This document shows positions 37,016 through 48,500 of a stretch of 64,000 bases of DNA, piece by piece; the stretch's first letter is position 1, and each line of letters opens with the position of its first letter. Both the position numbers and the translations under genes were made by a program. A model generated the notes under the pieces. That model was given only the letters and a program-made list of their open reading frames with translations, was not told where the DNA came from and did no database searches. The stretch comes from Planococcus citri (lineage: Eukaryota; Arthropoda; Insecta; Hemiptera; Pseudococcidae), in NCBI RefSeq assembly GCF_950023065.1, contig NC_088678.1, positions 66,370,460 to 66,434,459 on the forward strand, given 5' to 3'.

Positions 37016-37858
37016 CAAATAATGTCATAAAATACTGCATAAATGTTTGGTTTTTAGCTCTGTCTTTCAATACATTACTCATTTTTTTGCCATGGCTTAT
37101 TAATTTTACTTGAAACATTTTTTGAAGCTAGGAGGGGCAAGTGTTGTCAATTTTCTAGAATATGAACTCGGAGTTTAGAAATTTTCTAGGAATTTCGAAA
37201 TGTTTTTAGCTGAGGAAATCTCAAAAAATTTCAACTTGGGTGTTATGTACTATGTACTTTTTTATACCAGTAAAACAAACGTATGGCACTGCATTCAACC
37301 ACCCTTGAAAAAATTATTCTCATTTTGATGGAGTCAACATCAGTTGTTGCACAATGATTTCTTTATTTTCCTCGTTTCTTACTTATACAATTATACTAGC
37401 TATCTCTGAATTAGCTTTTCCGAAAAATTCAGAGGCGATGTAGATAATAATCATAAAACGTAACCTTTATCAGTATCACACTCGAGAGCATAATTTGTCA
37501 CTAATCTCGAGGCTTACTCAAGGCAAATAACATTGTCATTGTTCTTATCGAAATTAAATCTCTACCATAAACCAGAAAGCTGTCTCGCGTGATGAGTTTT
37601 TAAACCATCTTCTACATAAATTAAACATACACATCAAGCCGTTTTTCAATCACAATTCAACACAAAGTACATATGTACGTAGTACGTACAAATAAAACCT
37701 ATAGATAAGAATTCTACATACTTGAAAGAGGCAAATTGGGAAAAAAAATTCAGATTAACAGTTCAATGTTAAAACGATTGGTGAGCGCCCGAGCGCAGCT
37801 ACTCGTACCTACTCAATAAGTACATCACATTTTGATACAAGTAATTTCAAGACACCAT
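37016..37858. other. F-G intergenic region (template of a later duplication)
   Basis: About 840 bp with no gene. The whole stretch recurs, diverged, at about 44,712-45,536 in front of H. Conserved blocks are 'actcgagagcataatt', 'gatgagtttttaaac', 'ttaaacatacacat' and 'caacacaaagtac'. Conservation through both copies is expected from duplication and need not mean regulation, but it contains the G promoter by position. Confidence 0.55.
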
Positions 37859-40800
37859 ATGAAGCAGCTACATCAAGAATGCCACCAAAACATAGCAATG
37901 CTACAGCAGGAGAGTTTATTGTAAACATTTTTTCAACTGATTATCGATTCAAGAATTCTTAGCAGAAATCACCCAACATATCAACGCATTATTTTTCTAC
38001 AGAAAAACGCCGCCGACAGCAAAGCCACCTTCGCTATGGTTTTCAAAACGATTTCTGGTTGTTATTTTCATGTTCCTATGTTATATGAATACAGCTTTTA
38101 TACGGTTCAATATCAGTATTGCGGTAGTTGAGATGACTTCCAGCAAGGAAATTGAAGATGGTAATTCAACTTCAACTCGAGTAAGTAAGCATCAGAAATT
38201 AGATTAGCTATACCTACAAGTTCAATTTTTTGAAAATGTGATCCATCTCAACTGCACGAAAATTATCAGATTTTTAGATTTTGGTCACATCTAACCATAC
38301 TTCGGACTTCAGTTCTGTTCAAAATAGACTTAAATCATTTATGTATTAGCCTCCAGAATTCAATTGGGATTCAAAAACTGTCGGATCCGTTTTCAGTATG
38401 TTCTACTATGGTGGATTGGTATCATTCATGGGTGGATACGTAGTGTCCAAACTAGGAGGAGCAACAAGCTGTGCGTTATGCCTGATGTTATCTGGAATTA
38501 CAACCGTACTTCATCCGATCACCTCAAGCCACAATTTCTATGCATTCTTGATTATTCGTTTTCTTACAGGCGTCTTTGAGGTATGTACCTACTTACTTCT
38601 GCATTCTGAATTTTTGGAGGACGCATGAATATAAAAAAGTATCCAGATTGATAATTCATAATTTCAGAATTTCCTTACCATCAGTGTGTCCGATGTATCA
38701 TCGAAATGGATAGTAAAAAATGAAAGATCAAAGCTAACGTCGTTCAGTATAAGTGGACTTCGAGTAGGCATGGCTATCGTACACGGATTTTGCGGATATT
38801 TGGCCCATGGATGGGGCTGGCCAATGATATTTTACGTCACAGGTATGTCAAAATTCTTCACCAAGGGGTAGCAATGATAGTTTGGCATATGGCAATAGAA
38901 ACAATTGCACCCCTCCCCCTGATTCTCAGGGATACTCTTTTTCTTAAAGGGAACACCTTAAGGAACATTTTAACGCAAACTTGCCAAAAAAGAGCTGGCC
39001 CTACTTACAAAATGGGGATGGCGGTCATTTTGGTTGACAGGGCGGCTGAAATCGCATATTTTGCGCTCCACCATTTCCGGGTCCCGAAACCAGGATCGCA
39101 TTTTTGAGATCAAACTGCAAAACCGATTCAGGGGTTCCCAAAGTTGTAAAAATCGATCACCGTCGTTGTCATCAATTTTGGCCAAGAAGTCATGACTAAA
39201 AAGGGGTAGGGAAGTGGTTGTGGTCTTGAATTATACTCATATTGGACCACTTAAAATATCAACCACCAACCACTCCCAACCAGCAATCATCAATTTTTCA
39301 GTGGTTCCCAACTTTGAATTTTTAAATTTCAATTTTTTCAAGTCTCGCAATCAAAAAATATTTAGCATGAAACAATTTTTCAATAAAAAAAATTCGTAGG
39401 TAATTTCATGGATGTTCGGAGAAAAAAGCCAAAAACTGTTTCGGGGGGGGGGGGGGGGGGAATGGTCTAACCTTCTCGAAGGCAATGTTTATAGTCCGGC
39501 ATATGACAATAGGAGTAATTGCACCCCCCCCCCCGCCGATCCTCCGGGACAACATTTTTCTTAAAGGGGACATCCTAAGGAACATTTTAATGCAAAGTTG
39601 CCAAAAAAAAAGTTGGCCTTACTTACAAAATGGCGGCCATTTTGATTGACAGGTCAGCCGAAATCGCAGATTTTGCGTTTTAACATAGGACTTGCACAAA
39701 CTTTTTCAAACTTTACAAAGGTAGATCGAAAGATCATACAAAAATTTATCACCTGTCCAAATTTCAAGTGCTAAAGTGCGTTTTTCGATTTTTGGTGAAT
39801 TTTTGAAAATCGAATTTAGGCCAAAAACGAGGGAAAAAATCAAAATTTTACCAAATTGACCGAGAAAGCTGAAATTTGGGATATACCCTATTTTCGACAT
39901 GCCAAATCGATTGGAAACGGTTTCAACCCGTTTTGAGCAGTTCTGGAGCCTCCAGCCGATTTTTGAAACTCGAAATTCCCACAAAATTCCATCAAATTGG
40001 AGTTGTAAAGCTAAAATTCATTCTAAAAACTGATTTCAATACACTACGAAGTACTGCAGGTGAATTTCAAGTCGTTTTGGAGGCTCCAGCGACTTTTTGA
40101 AAATTCCTGAAACCTCCATCAGATTTTTGGAACTTTAAATTTTTACAAAATTTCATCAAATGGAGATGGAAAGCTGAAATTTACGCCACACTTCAATTTT
40201 AACACCCTCTGAAGACGATTTCAGGTGGGTTCAAGTCATTTTAGGGCCTCCAGCGACTTTTTTGAAAATTACTGGAGCCTCCAGTAGATTTTTGAAACTT
40301 GAAATTTCCCCAACATCAATTTATCAAATGGAGTTTGCAAGCTGAAATTTACTTCGCACACTGCATGGTGGTTTCAAATGGTTTTGAAGCTTCCAGCTAC
40401 TTTTAGGAAATTTCAATTTTCCAAAAAAACGTCCCACAACCTTTCAAAAAGTTGCTGGAGGCTCCAAAAAGACTTGAAATTCACCAGCAGTCAACTTCGT
40501 AGCGTATTGAAATTAGTGTGCAGAATGAATTTCGACACTCCATCTTGGTTTGATAACATTTTGGGGAAATTTCAAGTTTCAAAAATCTACTGGAGGCTCC
40601 AGTAATTTTCAAAAAAGTCGTTGAAGGCTCTAAAATGACTTGAAATCCACCAGAAGTCGTTTTCAGATGGTGTTAAAATTGGAGTGTAGAGTAAATGTCA
40701 GCTTTCCATCTCTATTTGATAAAATTTTGTGAAAATTTAAAGTTTCAAAAATCTGCTGGAGGCTTCAGGAATTTTCAAAAAGTCGCTGAAGCCTCCAAAA

Positions 40801-43800
40801 CGTCTTGAAATTCACCTGCAGTACTTCGTAGCGTATTGAAATTAGTTTTTAGAATGCATTTTAGCTTTACAACTCCAATTTGATGGAATTTTGTAGGAAT
40901 TTCGAGTTTCAAAAATCGGCTGGAGGCTCCAGAACTGCTCAAAACGGGTTAAAACCGTTTCCAATCGATTTGGCATGTCGAAAATAGGTTATATCCCAAA
41001 TTTCAGCTTTCTTGGTCAATTTGGTAAAATTTTGATTTTTTCCCTCATTTTTGGCCTAAATTCGATTTTCAAAAATTCACCAAAAATCGAAAAACGCACT
41101 TTAGCACTTGAAATTTGGACAGGTGGATAAATTTTTGCATGATCTTTCGATCTACCTTTGTAAAGTTTGAAAAAGTTTGTGCAAGTCCTATGTTAAAACG
41201 CAAAGTCTGCGATTTCGGCTGACCTGTCATTCAAAATGGCCGCCATTTTGTAAGTAAGGCCAACTTTTTTTTTGGCAACTTTGCATTAAAATGTTCCTTA
41301 GGATCTCCCCTTTAAGAAAAATGTTGTCCCGGAGGATCGGCGGGGGGGGGGGGGGGTGCAATTACTCCTATTGTCATATGCCGGACTATTAATCAGTGAA
41401 GGAAGTTTTGAAATTCAGATTTTTTTAATTACAATTTTTTTATTGCAAAATTATTTCAGCCACAATATTTTTTGATTGCATGACATGAAAAAATTGAAAT
41501 TGGAAAATTCAACTGTGGGAACCACTGAAAAGTTGAATATTGCTGGATGAGGGTGGTTGAGGGTTGATATTTCAAGAGTGGTACAATATAAGAATTTTGA
41601 GACCACAACCAACTCTCTATACCTTCTTTTGGTCAGAACTCCTAGGCAAAAACAGATGACAACGAAAGTGCTCAATTTTCACAACTTTGGGAACCCTTGA
41701 ATTGGTTTTGCAATTATGTGATGATGATTTCGGAACCGGGAAATGGACCTCTTTCGAGAGAATAAGTATTGCAAAAATGCGCAACTTTATTTATTGCAAA
41801 TTTCATGCAGAACGATTCTCATTTCAAGTATGAATTTAGTCGTATAGGTTGCTTAGTTTTCGAACTAGAGCGCAAAATATGCGATTTCAGCCGACCTGCC
41901 CATCAAAATGGCTGCCATTTTGATAGTAGGGGCCACTATTTTTTTTGGCAATTGATTTGCCTTGAATTGATTTTCAAAAAAGTTGTCCCAGAAGATCGGC
42001 GGAGGGGGGGTGCAATTGTTCCTTTTGTCATATGCCGGACAATATTACGAATCCATGAGTTTTGATGACAACGAATTCCATGTCAGGTGCCTGTTCTTTG
42101 ATAACATCAGTATTGTGCTTCATTTTTATGAAGAATCAACCTTCGGAAGATGAATGGATTTCTAAAGCTGAGCTAAAGTACTTTGAATCTCAACAAGAAG
42201 ATATCTCAACTAGTTCGAAAAAAAATGTAAGCTTAATACCACATCGAGATACTCGTATCCTTGAAGTGAAGTTTCCCTCGCGACAACCACTGATAAACAC
42301 GAATTTTTTCACAGGTTAAACATCCGTACAGGAGTATGCTGTTATCACCAGCAATTTGGGCCTTGTTTGTTGTTAGGTTCTCGCACGTGTGGGTGGTAAC
42401 CATCTTGATTACCTTTCTTCCGTTGTATTACAAAGGTGAGTGATTGTTGAGAACTTGAGATTGACCAACATCCCAACTACTACCTACCTATACCTACATC
42501 GACGATAGGATAGGTATTATGCAATCCTACAGAATATTGAATTCAGTCCCATCGATTACAGACACAACTGTGGAAAGTATTGAAAAAATAGGATTATTTT
42601 CTTCGGTTCCCAACGCAGCCAGTAGTTTCATCATACCCATTTGTGGGATATTACTCGACTACAGCAGAAAAGTCAATATCCCAGTAACATTGGTGAGTGC
42701 TGAGAACACTGACTCAAAAATTATCGCACAATAATTTTGAATTAATATTAATATTTCTTGCTAATAGATGCACAAAATGGTAATCGGTGGTTCATTTGCT
42801 ATCTGCAGCGCTCTGTTCTTGAGCAGTGTGTTCGTTTCCAATTTCATTGTGTCGATGGTTGCTTTCAGTCTGATACAGATGTTTTCAGGCATCATTATTC
42901 TGATCACGCAGTAAGTAGATAATACATATGTACCTAGCACATACTACCTACCTAATAAGGCACTTTTCCAGTAGGACCACTTTGATTTCTCAATATTCGA
43001 TTATTCAAAATTCACAAAGAATGGAGAGCTAGTCGATGAAATTTGAAACGCTCAAGCTCAACTGACAATGACGAAGTCAAAAATTGAAAATTATAGGAAT
43101 GATTCACAAATTGGAAATTTTTTTAGTGCAGACTCTTTCGAACTTCAAAAACAGGGTCTCAAATGCACCGAATGACACAACGATCCCGAATTCGATTCCA
43201 TAAGAACTTCTTCAGCCTTCAACATGTCCTCAACTCAAACTAATTAGAATACCAAAAATTTTTTTTTAAAATGGCGCGTAATTAATACTTACATCATTTT
43301 GATCGATGATTTTTTAGGGTATCTGCGTGACTTCGAATACTTATCCCTCTATTTTTTGTATGATCGAATTTCCCACATCTCGTGGCTCTCAAGCCCTCAA
43401 AATTCAATAAAAATGCACAGAAAAATATCGATTTGCACTGATTTAAGGTCGCTGAATTCGAATATCTAAGTACTTTTTTTCTGATTTGACTCCTCTGGGA
43501 CGTTATTCATTTCTCAAAATGAAACCTGTGAGGGAGCATTGAAAACTCCACCGAAACCTTCCACCCTGAAAATAAAAATACGTATGTAAAAATCTGATCC
43601 AATTTGAAGGCTGAATTCAAAATGTTAGGTACTTGATTTTTCTCAATTCGACCACTGTGCCCCTCCCCCCCCCCCAAATGCTCCCAAACATAGTCAAAAA
43701 ATCGAAAATTAAAAATACTAAGTGACAAGTCAGTTTCTAAGGTTTTTGAGGGTGCTGAGCTCGAATATTCACTAAATTGTCATTATAAATTAGGTACTGG

Positions 43801-44303
43801 TAATTTTTAACGAATGACTGACTTTTTGACAGCCATGTTTCCTCATTTGGACTAACGTGCGATTCACAAATGTGCAAATTTAATCACTGACATTTTTTTT
43901 TTTTTGCAGAATAATCATCATCAGTGTAGCCCCAAACAGTAGCGGAGCTGTTGCTGGACTAGTTACTTTCGTTGCTTCGGTGAGAAATATTTTAGCACGA
44001 GAAACGACAGGATACATGACGACCAATCGAGTAAGTGTTCAAAAAGTAATCGCCAGCTTACAAGAAGTCTATATTTTTCGCTCAGAAAACAATTTCATTT
44101 TCAAATAGGTAATATTTTTTTTTTTTTTTTTGGTGTAGAGTATGGAAGAATGGAATAACTGTTTCATTTTGTCAAGTGTGATACTGATGCTAAGTGCTGT
44201 GATATTTGCTTTTTACGGATCGAGCGAAGCTCAATCGTGGTCAAAGTCGCCAAATCCAGATGATCTCGCTCACGAAAATCAGACCAAAAAAATCACTTCG
44301 TAG
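37859..44303 (+). CDS. SLC17-family transporter G
   Basis: Predicted 488 aa. Exons: 37859-37920, 38003-38180, 38350-38580, 38668-38842, 42087-42226, 42315-42435, 42562-42692, 42768-42910, 43910-44030, 44139-44303. Marks: SLWFSKRFLVVIFMFLCYMN, IRFNISIAVVEMTS (Arg55), WIVKNERSKL, GWGWPMIFYVTG, NQPSEDEWIS, SVAPNSSGAV, EWNNCFILSS and GSSEAQSWS. TM7 reads VVRFSHVWVVT, with His where VGLUTs have Arg. An earlier ATG at 37,771 opens a frame that stops after 17 codons, so the ATG at 37859, which also fits H, is preferred. Intron 4 contains two nested P1 elements. AATAAA is at 44370-44375. Confidence 0.9.
38880..42040. mobile_element. Outer P1 element in intron 4 of G
   Basis: Left terminus GTTTGGCATATGGC at 38880 after TA; right terminus ending CATATGCCGGAC at 42040. 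The outer arms pair: 'aaaatggggatggcggtc' and 'ggtggttgagggttgata' sectors near 39,010/39,240 have inverted partners near 41,900/41,570. It has been split by a second P1 element. The target duplication on the right is no longer TA. Confidence 0.7.
39494..41386. mobile_element. Inner P1 element, nested in the outer copy
   Basis: The best-preserved P1 copy, 1,893 bp, starting GTCCGGCATATGACAATAGG at 39494 and ending with its exact complement at 41386. TA lies on each side (39492-39493, 41387-41388). Poly-C (about 39,525) and poly-G (about 41,343) tracts face each other. The interior is a near-continuous palindrome built of repeated blocks of about 120-170 bp with GGCTCCAG. It has no coding capacity. 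Confidence 0.85.
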
Positions 44304-44478
44304 AACATAATTCATCATATTTTTACCGATTGTCCCATCTTTAAACATGAGACCAATTCAACATACAGTAATAAAATTTTCAAAACCTTTTCTAAAGTTG
44401 TTCGCAAAAAATCGTAAAAATTATAAATAAATACTCGAATACTTTAGAAGATCACATTTATGGTACATACCTACTCTT

Positions 44479-45536
44479 AATTTCGCAAGAAGGATGCTCA
44501 GAAAGATGCGTTTGTTGTTCACAGAGCAATCAGAGCATGGCAGAATGGAATAATTGCTTCATCTTGTCGAGCGGTATTGCATTTCTGAATGCTGTTGTAT
44601 TTTTAAGCTACCTACGGATCCAGTGAATCTCAAAGCTAGGCAACATCACAGCCAGCGCCCATTCAGCAATATGATTCCGTTCATTTGGATGAAAAAAACA
44701 GCAAACTTTGACAAATTTCAACAAATACTGCATACATTTGGTTTTCAGATCTGTCTTTCAATACATTACCTACTCACTTTTCATGTCTTATTGTTACTTG
44801 AAACATTTTCAGAAGCAAGGAGTTAGGTACAAGTGTTGGCAACTTTTTGGAATATGTACCTATAGGTAGGTACTCAAAATTCAGAAATTTTCAAACCATT
44901 TTAGGAATTTCAAAATGTTTTTAGCAGAGAAAATCTCAAAAATTTCAACCTAGGAGTCTACAATATTAAACATTTAGGTACCTACCATGTAAACAAACGA
45001 AACATATCGCACTACATTTAGCCATCATCGAAAAAAATATCCCCATTTTGAAGGAATCAACACCAGTTAAGTGCACATCACTTTGCAATATCCTAATGTT
45101 ACACAATGCACAGTGACAGTGGCTAAGTGGCTTTCTTTCTTTCCTCGTTTCTTCTTAAATTCACTTATTCCATACGAAGTATCTCTAAAATTGGCTTTCA
45201 AAAAATTCAAGGACGATATATTTATAGATAATAATCGTAAATGTAACTTTATTGCACTCGAGAGCATAATTCGTCACTAATCTCTAAAGCTGCCTCACGT
45301 GATGAGTTTTTAAACTGTATTTTCTAAATTAAACATACACATCTCAATCATAATTCAACACAAAGTACACATGCACCTAAAAATAAACCTAGATAAGAAT
45401 TCTACTTGAAAGAGCCAAATTGGGAAAGGAAATTCAGAACAACAGTTCAATGTTGAAACGACTGGTGAGAGGCCGAGCAGCTGCACAAAAAGCACATCAC
45501 ATTGCCTACCCACAAGAAATTCCAAGACAGCATACC
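44479..45536. repeat. Duplicated copy of F 3' end plus F-G spacer
   Basis: From about 44,479 the sequence matches about 36,799 onward: the end of F intron 9, the F terminal exon, the F-G spacer, and then into H, which matches G. Similarity starts at 'aatttcgcaagaaggatgct' (F: 'aatttcgtaaaaaggatgct'). This is the left junction of the tandem duplication that made H. Confidence 0.8.
44534..44711 (+). pseudogene. Relic terminal exon of an F-like transporter
   Basis: A second copy of the F last exon (F: 36842-37015), beginning SMAEWNNCFILSSGIAF and keeping most bases to the old stop at 44,709-44,711. An extra 'ctac' at about 44,611 shifts the frame so that a TGA arises at the GSSEP signature, and a 9 bp insertion sits at the acceptor. 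No other exons of an F-like gene lie upstream; G ends 230 bp before. It is a non-functional by-product of the duplication boundary falling inside F intron 9. Confidence 0.8.
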
Positions 45537-48500
45537 ATGAAGCAGCCACTTGAAGAAACCGATCAAAACCTATCGATACTACAGCAAGAGAGTTTATTGT
45601 AAACATTTTTGAACTAAATTATCAATTGAAAAATTCTTAGCAGAGATCACCCAACATTGATCACATCATCACGTTATTTTTCTGCAGAAAAACACCGGCA
45701 CCAAAACCACCTTCACTATGGTTTTCGAAACGATTCCTGGTTGTTATTTTTATGTTCCTGTGTTATATGAATACGACTTTCATACGATTCAATATCAGTA
45801 TTGCGGTGGTCGAGATGACTTCGAGCAAGAAAATTGGAGATGGTAATTCAACTACAACTCAAGTAAGCATCGGGAAATCAATTAATTAATACTTGCATTG
45901 TTACCAATTTACTTTTTAATTTTATTTGAACAAGATCTATATCATTTTGAGCCATTCATTTAAAATCCACAAAATCTGATTTTGAATTTGATTCGTCTTA
46001 CCAGTAAGCTATTCAAAAATCCTCCCACTTTAAGATTTTCGTTCAATGTGATTTTGAATTTTAATACATCTGACAAGTGAACCTCTTGAGGAGTCACCCT
46101 CCAATTTGAATGGGACCGCAATTTTTGGAAAGAGCGTGGTACAAAACCTCCATAGGGTCATTCCACGTCAATTGGACCAAGAAGTGGTAGGTGGGTTCGG
46201 CGATTTTTTTGAAATTTTTCCTGTGGAAAGACCTTCCGAAGGGATGACCAATGGCGCAAATCGCAGCCCTCTAGCTCAGTTTTAACGGCAGCCAGGGGGT
46301 GTCAAAGTTTTCAGTGAACCTAAAATATCATCCATTTCAGCAGTGGATTGCTCGATAACCGCGATACCTACAAAAATGGAACTTTTTCCCATAGTTAGAA
46401 GTTTTGAAAGGCATTCTGGTGATACCATAAAAATCAGTGTTGTCACTTTTTTTCGTACAAAAAATTAGCTCAAAAAGTTTCAAAACGTAATTTCCATATC
46501 GTTCCGACTCTCAAAAATTCTGAAAAAAATATATTATGGACAACTGTTCATTCTGAACAACATATTAAAAAATTGGGATGGTAACTTGTAACAAAGTCGA
46601 TTTAAAAAAATTTAAACTTTGCAAAAAAATGCGATTTTTTGATTTAAAACATGAAAAAAAGTTTTGATTGGTAAAGTTGACCCATTTGATCCCTATTTTC
46701 ACGTTTCTGTTGAAAAATTTGGAAAAACCCCTTTCACTCAATAAAATGAACTCATCACAAAAAATCAAAATTCAAAAAAAAAGATAATTTTATTTTTTTG
46801 CTGTGAGTGAGATTTTTATCAACTTTTTCATGAAATACGTCAGAAAGTGGTCAAAATAAGACAACTGAATGAATTTAAACTTTTTTCGATGTTTGAAATT
46901 GAAAAATTGATTTTTTTCAAATTTTGATTTTTTTGTGATGAGTTCATTGAGTGAAAGGGGTTTTTTCAACTTTTTCAACAGAAACGTGAAAATAGGGATC
47001 AAATGGGTCAACTTTACCAATCAAAACTTTTTTTCATGTTTTAAATCAAAAAATCGCATTTTTTTGCAAAGTTAAAATTTTTTTAAATCGACTTTGTTAC
47101 AAGTTACCATTCCAATTTTTTAATATGTTGTTCAGAATGAACAGTTGTCCATAATATATTTTTTTCAGAATTTTTGAGAGTCGGAACGATATGAAAATTA
47201 CGTTTTGAAACTTTTTGAGCTAATTTTTTGTACGAAAAAAAGTGACAACACTGATTTTTATGATATCACCAAAAAGCCTTTCAACCTCTAACTATGGGAA
47301 AAAGTTCCATTTTTGTAGGTATCGCGGTTATCGAGCAATGCACTGCTGAAATGGATGATATTTTAGGTTCACTGAAAACTTTGACACCCCCTGGCTGCCG
47401 TTAAAAATGAGCTAGAGGGCTGCGATTTGCGCCATTGGTCATCCCTTTGGAAGGTCTTTCCATAGGAAAAATTTCAAAAAAATCGCCGAACCCACCTACC
47501 CCACTTCTTGGTCCAATTGACGTGGAATGACCCCATAATCAATTTTTCAGTTGCCCAACTTCATTTTTCGATTTTTAGGGAGCATTTGAAAATTCAAATT
47601 TGACTGTTTTTGATGATTTATGCTTTTTTTTAAAAAAAAAGTACGTAATTGATCAGTAAAAATGATCACAATTAGTCCTAAAACTGATATTAATTCTCCA
47701 AATCCAAATTTCACCATTTCCAGTCATTCCAGAGCCTCCAACGAGATTTTTAAATCTTTCCAGAATTTTGAATATGCCCCAGAAGACGTGAATATGAAGT
47801 TGGGCAGCTAAAAATCGAGTGGTGGGTTATAGTGGACCTGTTTAACGAGTTTATCTACATTTGAGTCGATTTTGGGAAGGACACCTCAAGAGTGGTTTTT
47901 TTAGCAGCTTTTTTCATAATAAAAATATCCAAAAAAAATCAGGAGGCTCCAGAATAGCTGGAAATGGCGAAATTCGCCTTCAGGGGGTTAGTTCTGAACG
48001 AAATACAGCGATTAGTGCAAATTTTGAAAATTTCCTCGCAAACGTGAAACTTAATTGATTTCTTGGATATTTTCATTATGAAAAAAGCTGGTCAAAAAAC
48101 CACTCTTGAGGTGTCACTTTCAAAATCGGCTCAAATGTAGATAAACTCGTTAAACAGGTCAAGTATAATACACAACTCGATTTTTAGCTGTCCAACTGCA
48201 TATTCACGCCTTCTGGAGCAAATTCAAAATTTTGGAGAAATTGAAAAATCGCGCTGGAGGCTCCAGAATGACTAGAAATGGTGAAATTTGGATTTGGGTA
48301 ATTAATATTAGTTTTGGGACTTATTTTGACCATTTTTATTGATCAAGTACGTACTTTTTAAAAAAAAAGCATAAATCGCCAAAAACAGTCAATTTTGAAT
48401 TTTCAAAAATTCGCCAAAAATCGAAAAATGAAGTTGGCCAGCTGAAAATTTGTTTTTGGGGGTTTTAGACCATGCTCTTCCCCAAAATCGCGGTCCCGTT

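Noticed and set aside
46790..47020. Lys/Phe-rich ORF of 76 codons in H intron 2
   Set aside because: It lies on the centre of the P2 palindrome and is mirrored by a similar ORF at 46565-46768; not a gene.
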